Below, in pieces: positions 57,171 through 64,000 of a stretch of 64,000 bases of DNA; within the stretch, counting starts at the first letter, position 1; each line of letters begins with the position of its first letter. The notes under the pieces were generated by a model. That model was not told the origin of the DNA. It saw only the letters and a list, made by a program, of their open reading frames with translations, and did no database searches. A program made the translations under genes and the position numbers. The stretch spans positions 1 to 64,000 of the forward strand of contig JBAUHQ010000147.1 in assembly GCA_049680365.1 (NCBI GenBank). Direction: 5' to 3'. This DNA is from K23-9 sp049680365. GTDB taxonomy: Bacteria > Planctomycetota > Planctomycetia > Pirellulales > Pirellulaceae.

Positions 57171-57402
57171 TTTTTGCTAGCAGAAGACGCACGACTAACC
57201 CTCCCTCATCCAAGGGCTTGTTCTGAAAGATCGGCCAAACAGGGCGACTGACTGAGCCCAAGACAATGCTACGCAACAATCGACAGCATCTTTAACAAAG
57301 CAAACCGACACTCGTCTAATCGCCTGAAAAAAACAGTGAAAGTAGGTTGGCTTTGCGGACGTTCAGCCTTGAGTTGCTGGCAAAAACGTGACGAATCAGC
57401 TA

Positions 57403-58752
57403 TCACGCTTTGGGAAGTTTGACTTTGCTGCCCTTATCTTTTTCACCCGCTTCTGACTTGTCGTCGACGGTGGGGGGGAAGCCATTCAGTTGTCGCCAGA
57501 TCTCGTAACCCAGCGGAACCTGTCGCAACAGTACCCATCCGTTGGCGCGAACCCCTTGTCGTAAGTAACGTTTGTCAGGCCATTCGTTGTTCCCTAGGCC
57601 TGTCGTTTCGGGCGTCACGACAACACGAAAATTCCCCATGCCGTCATCGGTTGGGAAAACCCGATTCACTCGGCCGCCAAACGTACCCACCGCGACGGAC
57701 GGCCAGCCAACAAATTGCACGGCTGGCCAACCTTCAAACTGTAAACGCACTCGGTCGCCTTCGGCCACCAGCGGCATGTCGTTGCCACTGACTTTCATTT
57801 CAACGGCCAGATCCTCCGTGTCCGGTACGATCACGAATAGTCGATCACCTTCCTTCACCGAATCGCTCCCTTCGACACCAAACCAGCTTTGGATGAAGCC
57901 ACTCCGTGGCGCGCGGACTTCCAGCCGATCCAATTCGCCACGTTTATTGCGAAGATCGATCAGTTCCTTTTCGATCGTCCGCATTTTGCTGATTTCCTCC
58001 AAAACCTTTTGGCTGGCCATGCGGTTTTTGATGTCGATATCTTGCTTCTTCGCCTCAATCTCTTCCTCTTTCGCTGTCAGTGTTCGATACGCTTCTTCGA
58101 CCGCACTCTCTGCTTTAAGTACCTTAGCCATTTGCGATTCAACCGCTTGGCGTTTGGAAAACAGCTCCTCACGCGACACCAAGCCTTTCTCCGCAACCTC
58201 TTCAGCGATCCTCAGTTGATTGCGTTTGTCTTCTAGCTCCGCTTGTAACGCCACCACTTCGTTTTTGGTCTGCTCCCACTTTTGGCTGGACGATAGATAT
58301 TCTTGATTCAATGACTCAGCCAAATTTTTTCCGCTGCTGACTTGCAAATCCACCGCCTGTTCGGCCACGGCCAAACTAGATTTGCCTGCCGCCAGCTTCG
58401 ATTCGATCGCCATGACTTGAGTATCAATTTGCAGAACACCCTCGGCGGCGAACGGCTTTAGTTTCAACACCAATTCCCCGCCGTCGACATAACTACCCTC
58501 GCGAAGCCCCGGCTTAACATAGTCGATCACACCTTTGGCTTGGCTGTGAACCGGTTGCGGTCTTTCTTGCGGATCCAACGCAACGACGGTCCCTGTGCCG
58601 GCCGCGGTTTGTCGCCAAGGCACAAACACCAGTGCAACGATTGAAAACACCAGTGCGACGGCAGTCAACTTGCCAGCCAACCTTACCACTCGTCCGGTTC
58701 GAACAAGTTGCAAGGCAGGAAATTCGCTGAAGAGTTCTTGGTTCTTGCTCAT
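57403..58752 (-). CDS. HlyD-family periplasmic adaptor
   Basis: 449 residues with one N-terminal membrane helix (about 27-46, LTAVALVFSIVALVFVPW). Then a first lipoyl half (HSQAKGVIDYVKPGLREGSYVDGGELVLKL), a long coiled-coil hairpin (about 115-265), the second lipoyl half (LEVRAPRSGFIQSWFGVEGSDSVKEGD) and a beta-barrel region. It bridges the inner-membrane ABC protein and the TolC duct. Start overlaps the ABC gene's stop by 4 bp; 232 bp separate it from the TolC gene downstream, which may have its own promoter or a processed spacer. Confidence 0.92.
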   Translation of the reverse strand: MSKNQELFSEFPALQLVRTGRVVRLAGKLTAVALVFSIVALVFVPWRQTAAGTGTVVALDPQERPQPVHSQAKGVIDYVKPGLREGSYVDGGELVLKLKPFAAEGVLQIDTQVMAIESKLAAGKSSLAVAEQAVDLQVSSGKNLAESLNQEYLSSSQKWEQTKNEVVALQAELEDKRNQLRIAEEVAEKGLVSREELFSKRQAVESQMAKVLKAESAVEEAYRTLTAKEEEIEAKKQDIDIKNRMASQKVLEEISKMRTIEKELIDLRNKRGELDRLEVRAPRSGFIQSWFGVEGSDSVKEGDRLFVIVPDTEDLAVEMKVSGNDMPLVAEGDRVRLQFEGWPAVQFVGWPSVAVGTFGGRVNRVFPTDDGMGNFRVVVTPETTGLGNNEWPDKRYLRQGVRANGWVLLRQVPLGYEIWRQLNGFPPTVDDKSEAGEKDKGSKVKLPKA

Positions 58753-60893
58753 TCTTTGACCCTCACAGTTACTCTTTCACGACACAACTGGGCGACGTCT
58801 TCACGGCTTGTTGCCACAATCAAAGTCCACGGTTTATCGTCTCCACTAATTGCATCCCAAACCCGCTGACGTCGCTCATCGCCCAACGAATCAAGCAGGC
58901 CATCGATCAATACAACCGACGGTTGGCTGGCGATCGCGCGAGCCACCATCAAGAGGCTTGCTTGCGTTTTGGTCAGCGGATAGCCGCCGGTTTGCAGTCT
59001 GGCTTCGACACCATCAGACAAACGCAATACGCCGTTCCAAAGACCGATGTCTTGCAAGACCTTGCGGATGCGATCTCTCCCAACGTTATTTCTTCCTAAA
59101 GCAACGTTTTGTCGGAGTGAACCATTAAAAATCTCGATGTCGCCTGCGAAGCCGATAATGCGACCATCGCCACTGGGACCTGCCTGCAACGCGTCAAAAC
59201 CTGCTACTTCGGCGATTCCTCGATGGGGCTTGGTAAGTCCCGCCAAGACTTCCATCAACGCAGACTTTCCATGTGGACAATCTCCCACAACCGCAACGCG
59301 ACTGCCCGGCCGAATCTCGGTCGCTGGAATGGTGATTATCTGGGAGCCCGCCACCAATGTCAGCTCACCCCAGCGCACTGACCCAGCGCCGTCAGGTTGA
59401 GAAACAGATTCGCGTCGCGAATCGATTGGCACATCCAACAGGTGGCCAACTTTATCGATACCCGCCATCAAATCGTAAAACTTCTCGATCGACTTACCCG
59501 CTTTCGCAAATGCACCAACGACTACCGTGACCACCAATTCGCTGGCAACCAATTGTCCTAACGTCAATTGGCCACGAATCACCAACCAGCCGCCCAATCC
59601 TAGCAAAACGGTTGACGCGACGACTTGCAATCCAACCGCGAAAATCACTTGTCGCAAAATCACGCGAAACTGACTTTTTCTGGCGATCAAATAGTCCGTC
59701 ACCAATCGATTCGTTCGGTCGATCGCATAGGTTTCGCCGCCGTTGATTTTGAATGCAGCAGGCAGCGCGATCACGTCTTGCAACCAATGAGCAATCCGAT
59801 ATTTAGTAATCGATTCTTCGATCGCCGTACGCACTCCACCACGCCCAAGCACGACCAACATGACCGTCATCGTCAACAACAGGACAAGGTCAAAACCCAG
59901 CAGGAACGGATGATAGAACGCCAACAACAAAAGCCCCAACATCGTCGTTAGCGCTAGTGAAACGCCGTCCATCAACAGCACCGACGTCGCCTTTTGGATC
60001 GTCATGATGTCGAAGACGCGATTGGCCAATTCGCGAGGGTACTTCCCTTCTAAAGACTCCTGATTGGCTCGCGGAAACCGATGCGCCAAATCTCCGACGA
60101 TACGTACCAACTGGCGTCGTTGGATAATCTCCGTCACGACAGTTTGCAAAACTTTCAGCACGCCAGATAGGGCCAGACAAGTCAACAAAACCATCGATAA
60201 CACGAGCAGCGGTTGCCAGTACGTTCCCCAACTGACCACGTTGACCAACGATTCGATCGCCAACGGAGTCGCTAGTGAGAGCACGCCACCGACCAAAGCG
60301 AATAGAGCCACCATTCCCACGTCGCGGCGATCTAAATTCAGCAGCCCCAAAAACCTCTGCAAAGGTGACTTGTGGTGTTCGTCGTGATGATTGCCTGACG
60401 AACTGCTCAACGAAGACATCGAAGCACACTCCAATTCCTGCTTCGTGACCAGCATCTGCCAATCGCTATTTCGACCAAGGAATCGTTTCAAGCGGCGGAG
60501 TGAAAAGCTGCTTGTCAGCTGACTCGGGATCGTCACGGCGTCCAGCTTGCGTCCCGTTCGCGACTTAAAAAAGTGAACCGAGCCATCACCGCGCGACAAC
60601 AATACCGGATAACCTTCGGATACCAAATCAAAAACTTGATTGGCGTCAACCAAATTCGCTTGTTTGATCGAGATTCCCACGTGACGGCCAGCGACCATCA
60701 GCCGCTCGATCGGGTCGCCCTTGGATGCAGATTGTCCCAGCCCATCAACCGAAAAACCACTCCGTTCGACAGGCACGCCCAGCCGGTGTCCCAGGTGAGA
60801 AAGCACGGAATAGATGGTATTTTCGTTGACGGCTTCGGACGACGGGGAAACAAATTCCGAATCGCCGGATTGTGGTGATTGATCGTTAACCAT
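58749..60893 (-). CDS. ABC exporter with degenerate nucleotide-binding domain and C39-like N-terminus
   Basis: 714 residues. Residues 24-150 resemble a C39-like domain of bacteriocin or RTX exporters but contain no cysteine before C156, so no C39 protease. Residues 185-470 are the transmembrane domain with about six helices. The NBD (about 500-714) has a Walker A of usable form, GDCPHGKS (537-544), but the signature LSGGQ is LTKTQ (640-644), the Walker B glutamate is Gly (VVLIDG, D664-G665), the H-loop His is Ser (VATSRED, S696) and no Q-loop Gln is apparent near 580-590. Hydrolysis is therefore doubtful. First gene of the HlyD-TolC operon. Confidence 0.9.
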   Translation of the reverse strand: MVNDQSPQSGDSEFVSPSSEAVNENTIYSVLSHLGHRLGVPVERSGFSVDGLGQSASKGDPIERLMVAGRHVGISIKQANLVDANQVFDLVSEGYPVLLSRGDGSVHFFKSRTGRKLDAVTIPSQLTSSFSLRRLKRFLGRNSDWQMLVTKQELECASMSSLSSSSGNHHDEHHKSPLQRFLGLLNLDRRDVGMVALFALVGGVLSLATPLAIESLVNVVSWGTYWQPLLVLSMVLLTCLALSGVLKVLQTVVTEIIQRRQLVRIVGDLAHRFPRANQESLEGKYPRELANRVFDIMTIQKATSVLLMDGVSLALTTMLGLLLLAFYHPFLLGFDLVLLLTMTVMLVVLGRGGVRTAIEESITKYRIAHWLQDVIALPAAFKINGGETYAIDRTNRLVTDYLIARKSQFRVILRQVIFAVGLQVVASTVLLGLGGWLVIRGQLTLGQLVASELVVTVVVGAFAKAGKSIEKFYDLMAGIDKVGHLLDVPIDSRRESVSQPDGAGSVRWGELTLVAGSQIITIPATEIRPGSRVAVVGDCPHGKSALMEVLAGLTKPHRGIAEVAGFDALQAGPSGDGRIIGFAGDIEIFNGSLRQNVALGRNNVGRDRIRKVLQDIGLWNGVLRLSDGVEARLQTGGYPLTKTQASLLMVARAIASQPSVVLIDGLLDSLGDERRQRVWDAISGDDKPWTLIVATSREDVAQLCRERVTVRVKE

Positions 60894-61305
60894 CAGTTTG
60901 GTTGAACCCGGTTGCTTTCAACATGTTGACGCCCTCTCTAAGTGCGTATCGACCTTGACCTGAAAAAAGATCCACCAGAATTCCACTTCCAGCACCGCAA
61001 TACGGCAGTCATGCGCGGTCAAACGGGAAATTCAATGCTCTTTTTACTCATTCCACCAAATCATAACGTCCGCAAATATCGGCGGACGCATTTCACAAAG
61101 TAGATCTCGCTTGACCGAATTAAGTTGGTGATGCAGTAAAGAATGTATCCTTGCCCCCACTCTTCGTGCCACTCAGTTGACGTTGTAGATAATAGTGTGT
61201 TGAACACCGTCAGCGAACCGAGCGTTCTAATTCGCTCGATTCACGTGGGCTGAAGCTTTAGCTAACTGATGATCTGAACGAACTGACCGCCTTCACGCAG
61301 AGGCA
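60894..61305. promoter_or_regulatory. Divergent promoter region, ABC exporter and ABC importer
   Basis: About 410 bp without a gene. No riboswitch was recognised; in particular the conserved TPP-riboswitch segments were looked for because of the thiamine-like importer and not found. Confidence 0.4.
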
Positions 61306-62136
61306 ATGTATGCGACAATGGGGCTTGTACCGAACCCGAATTTTTCCAAAACGATGCCTAGCGTCCAAGCCCCTGCCACCGCCGCTTCGACGATCCACTG
61401 CGAATCGCTCTCGGTCACATTCGCAAGTGGCGTCACGGCCGTTGCCAGCGTTTCGCTGCAATTGGAAGCTGGCAAAATTCATGCGCTGATCGGACCTAGT
61501 GGCTGCGGCAAGACGACGCTGCTGCGAGTGATCGCTGGTTTACAACATTGCTCGGCAGGCGACATCCGACTGACCCCACCCGTGATCAGTAACCGCGGGC
61601 AAATCGGATTCGTTTTCCAGCAACCCTCTCTGTTGCCCTGGCTGACCACGATCGAGAACGTGATGCTGCCGTTAGAGCTATTGCAAGATTCGTCCTCAAG
61701 CCAGCGACGCGAGCGTGCCGCGGAAATCTTGCGAGCCGTAAAACTGGGTGACGCCACCGACCGCATGCCCAACCAACTTTCTGGCGGTATGAAGATGCGT
61801 GTCTCGATCGCTCGAGCCTTGATCACGCGGCCAAGCGTGCTATTGCTGGACGAACCCTTCGCGGCGCTGGACGACATGCTTCGTGAAGAACTTGGGCAAC
61901 TGCTGCTATCGCTTTGGAACGAACATCACTTCACGGCGGTTCTGGTCACCCACAATATTGCCGAGTCGCTTCTGTTGTCACATCAAATCGTGGTCATGCA
62001 CGATGGTGCCGCGGCGCAGCCTTTGCACAACCCATTGCCGCATCCGCGCTCGCCCGCATTGCGAACATCTCCTGCGTTTGGTGAATTCTACGGTGAAGTG
62101 AGCGATCGACTTCGCCAAGAAGTGGAGACGAAATGA
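61306..62136 (+). CDS. ABC importer ATP-binding protein (nitrate/sulfonate/ThiZ type)
   Basis: 276 residues from an ATG with GAGG just upstream; a second Met (MPSVQ, 61354) is also possible. All ABC motifs are intact: Walker A GPSGCGKTT, Q-loop FVFQQPSLLPWLT, signature LSGGMKMRVSIARAL, Walker B VLLLDEPFAALDD, and H-loop VTHNIAESL. The LLPWLT-x-x-E-N-V stretch is typical of the importers for nitrate, taurine, sulfonates and pyrimidine precursors. Overlaps the permease gene by 4 bp. Confidence 0.93.
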   Translation: MYATMGLVPNPNFSKTMPSVQAPATAASTIHCESLSVTFASGVTAVASVSLQLEAGKIHALIGPSGCGKTTLLRVIAGLQHCSAGDIRLTPPVISNRGQIGFVFQQPSLLPWLTTIENVMLPLELLQDSSSSQRRERAAEILRAVKLGDATDRMPNQLSGGMKMRVSIARALITRPSVLLLDEPFAALDDMLREELGQLLLSLWNEHHFTAVLVTHNIAESLLLSHQIVVMHDGAAAQPLHNPLPHPRSPALRTSPAFGEFYGEVSDRLRQEVETK

Positions 62137-62954
62137 TGAGTGGATTCTCCATGCAATCGCGACCGAAGGCCCTCATCAACAACTCAGCTTGGGTCGCGGG
62201 TGTTGCCGCATCCGGCATCGTAGTTTGGTATGCGATCATTCGTATTTTTGGACTCACCAGACTGCTACTACCTACGCCGTGGGAAGTCGCCATGGCTGCA
62301 GTGAATCATCGCGGCGAATTATGGCAGGGAACTCTCTCAACTCTCATTGCCGCGACTGTCGGTTTAATCGCGGCAATTGCAATCGGGTTCTTCATCGCCG
62401 TTGCGTTTAGTCTCTCGCGAAAAATTCGCATGGCATTTTTCCCCTACGTCGTGTTTTTGCAAACCGTGCCGATCGTCGCTATCGCGCCGCTGCTGATTAT
62501 TTGGAGCGGCTATCGGTTTCGCACGATCGTCATGATCACGGTGATCATCTGCCTATTTCCAATCATCAACAACGTGACTGCAGGCTTGCTGGCAGTCGAC
62601 CGAGAGCTATCCGATTTGTTTCGCCTGTACGGTGCAGGAAGATCCCAAAAACTACTTCGCCTGCAAATACCTGGTGCGGTCCCGGATTTAATGACCGGAG
62701 CAAAAACCAGCAGCGGACTAGCCGTGATCGGTGCCATCGTCGCCGAATTTTTTATTGGTAACGGACAGGGCGTATCTGGATTAGGAGCCCTGATGCAAGA
62801 GTGGCAAGCCTATTATCAAACCGACGCATTGATCGCGGCCCTGTTTGCATCGATGCTAGTCGGCTTAGTATTATTTGGCAGCGTACGGCTGATTTCTGCA
62901 ACCATCTTGCGGCGCTGGGTGTGGGTCAGCGGAGCGATCGAGAAACCTTCGTAG
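62133..62954 (+). CDS. ABC importer permease (BPD_transp_1)
   Basis: 273 residues with about six membrane helices. The EAA loop is GAGRSQKLLRLQIPGAVPDLMTG, which docks the ATPase. The family of LLPTPWEVAMAA-type SsuC/TauC/ThiX permeases fits. Start is coupled to the ATPase stop (ATGA) with GGAG 6 nt upstream. Together with the ATPase and the lipoprotein at 63069 it forms a complete importer. Confidence 0.92.
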   Translation: MMSGFSMQSRPKALINNSAWVAGVAASGIVVWYAIIRIFGLTRLLLPTPWEVAMAAVNHRGELWQGTLSTLIAATVGLIAAIAIGFFIAVAFSLSRKIRMAFFPYVVFLQTVPIVAIAPLLIIWSGYRFRTIVMITVIICLFPIINNVTAGLLAVDRELSDLFRLYGAGRSQKLLRLQIPGAVPDLMTGAKTSSGLAVIGAIVAEFFIGNGQGVSGLGALMQEWQAYYQTDALIAALFASMLVGLVLFGSVRLISATILRRWVWVSGAIEKPS

Positions 62955-63068
62955 CCATCACTCACCGAGTGTTGGCTACTTTGTTCACGTGGTGGGTCCT
63001 GCTCCAAAAACAATGCGTCCATCAAGATGAAACGACAAATTTTTCATTGCTCGAAAAAACCAAACACG

Positions 63069-64000
63069 ATGATTCGATCCAACTCGCCGATCTGGCTGCT
63101 TCTTCTGCTGATGCTAGTCGGATGTTCCAAGTCGTCTGACTCAACCACCAACACAACCAGTGTCCAACTGAACTGGAAAGCAGAATCAGAACACGGCGGG
63201 CTGTATCAAGCGCAGGTTGATGGTCTTTACAAAAACGCGGGCCTGAACGTCGCGATTCGGCCCGGCGGCATCAACGCTCCGATCGGACCTGAACTGGAAC
63301 TTGGGCGTTGCCAATTTGCGATGGCCAATGCGGATGACGTCGTACTACTTCGCAACGAAGGCGTCGATATCGTTGCGGTGTTGGCCGCGATGCAAAATCA
63401 CCCTCGCTGCATCATGGCACGCGCCGACAGCAGCGTAAACTCACTGCAGGATCTCGCTGGCACAACTTTCCAACATGGCCCAAGACCCTACGTCGAATTC
63501 ATGCGTTCCAAAGGCCTGCTGGAGAACGTCAAAGAAGTGCCATACCAAGGCAGCGTTGCGCCGTTGGTTGCGGATCCGAAAATCATCATCCAAGGCTACT
63601 CGTTTTCCGAACCGCTCTTGGCCGCTCAGCAGGGTGTGAAGGTTCGCACGATGATGGTCAGCGAACTTGGGTTCAATCCTTATTCCAGCGTATTGGTTAC
63701 GACGGGAAAACTGATCCGCAACGACCCCAAACTGGTACAAGACTTCGTCACGGCAACGCGTCAAGGTTGGCGGAATTACTTGACGGATCCCACCAAAGGC
63801 AACGCAGCCATTTTGATTGCCAACAAACAGATGACCGCCGAAACGCTCGAACGTGGTATGGGCGAGCTTCGCAAACTGGCAAGGCCGAACGATCTAGCGA
63901 TCGATGTCGTCGGGCAAATGACAACGGAACGTTGGACCACGCTGGTCGACCAATTGATCGAATTGAATTTGGTCGATGCAAAGAACGTGAAGGCAAATGA
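63069..64000 (+). CDS. NMT1/THI5-like substrate-binding lipoprotein (cut by window edge)
   Basis: At least 310 residues, running off the right edge without a stop. A lipoprotein signal (MIRSNSPIWLLLLLMLVGC) has lipobox LVGC, so the protein is anchored by its Cys. An in-frame ATG at 63027 would add 14 residues and is less likely. The mature start VQLNWKAESEHGGLYQAQVDG, then YKNAGLNVAIRPGG, is the NMT1/THI5 pattern found in binding proteins for thiamine-pyrimidine precursors, taurine and other sulfonates. It follows the permease by 114 bp. Substrate unproven. Confidence 0.88.
   Translation, partial: MIRSNSPIWLLLLLMLVGCSKSSDSTTNTTSVQLNWKAESEHGGLYQAQVDGLYKNAGLNVAIRPGGINAPIGPELELGRCQFAMANADDVVLLRNEGVDIVAVLAAMQNHPRCIMARADSSVNSLQDLAGTTFQHGPRPYVEFMRSKGLLENVKEVPYQGSVAPLVADPKIIIQGYSFSEPLLAAQQGVKVRTMMVSELGFNPYSSVLVTTGKLIRNDPKLVQDFVTATRQGWRNYLTDPTKGNAAILIANKQMTAETLERGMGELRKLARPNDLAIDVVGQMTTERWTTLVDQLIELNLVDAKNVKAN

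Noticed and set aside
61200..61305. TPP riboswitch before the importer operon
   Set aside because: A CTGA-containing stretch is present, but the conserved paired segments of the TPP aptamer are not.

Overview
This 64 kb window looks like a chromosomal segment of a planctomycete, most likely of the Pirellulaceae (Rhodopirellula type). The grounds are gene content and style: a cbb3 oxidase whose CcoN and CcoO are one polypeptide, sucrose/glucan enzymes of a type common in that group, many long one- and two-component regulators, a membrane Ser/Thr kinase, TolC/HlyD/ABC export genes and moderate GC by eye. This is an inference from content; no marker gene for taxonomy is present.

Layout. 1-0.9 kb: the 5' end of an ISAs1-type transposase running off the left edge, then about 770 bp of gene-free DNA with short repeats. 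0.9-13 kb: DEAD-box RNA helicase, kelch protein, then a stress/signalling block (tandem universal stress protein, CBS-pair protein, receiver, PAS histidine kinase, receiver-PAS-histidine kinase, divergent NtrC-type regulator, RCK potassium channel). 12.7-17.7 kb: a sucrose operon (sucrose-phosphate synthase with a frameshift near its 5' end, amylosucrase, sucrose-phosphatase-like HAD protein). 18.3-27.2 kb: the cbb3 oxidase operon, transcribed leftwards as ccoNO-ccoQ-ccoP-ccoG-ccoH-SafE-ccoI-ccoS. 27.2-29 kb: a truncated globin behind an operator-like promoter and a class-II-like cytochrome c. 29.5-37 kb: the PEP synthase/PPDK regulatory kinase-phosphorylase, a membrane Ser/Thr kinase-receiver fusion, a multi-PAS histidine kinase, and pyruvate kinase. 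37-41 kb: a giant MscS-type channel.

41.3-50.9 kb holds the most unusual block: two adjacent versions of a predicted peptide-ligation system. One has separate ATP-grasp, alpha-E and transglutaminase/DUF2126 genes; the other has a fused ATP-grasp/alpha-E gene plus a small transglutaminase. It is followed by glycogen phosphorylase and phosphoglucomutase (51-55.3 kb), which together with amylosucrase and the sucrose-phosphate genes could connect sucrose, alpha-glucan and glucose phosphates. 55.4-60.9 kb is a TolC-HlyD-ABC export operon whose ABC protein has lost most ATPase signature residues and carries a cysteine-free C39-like N-terminal domain. 61.3-64 kb is an ABC importer (ATPase, permease, NMT1/THI5-like lipoprotein) cut by the right edge.

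No tRNA, rRNA, CRISPR array or prophage was recognised. Start codons of several genes are uncertain, and alternatives are given in each entry.
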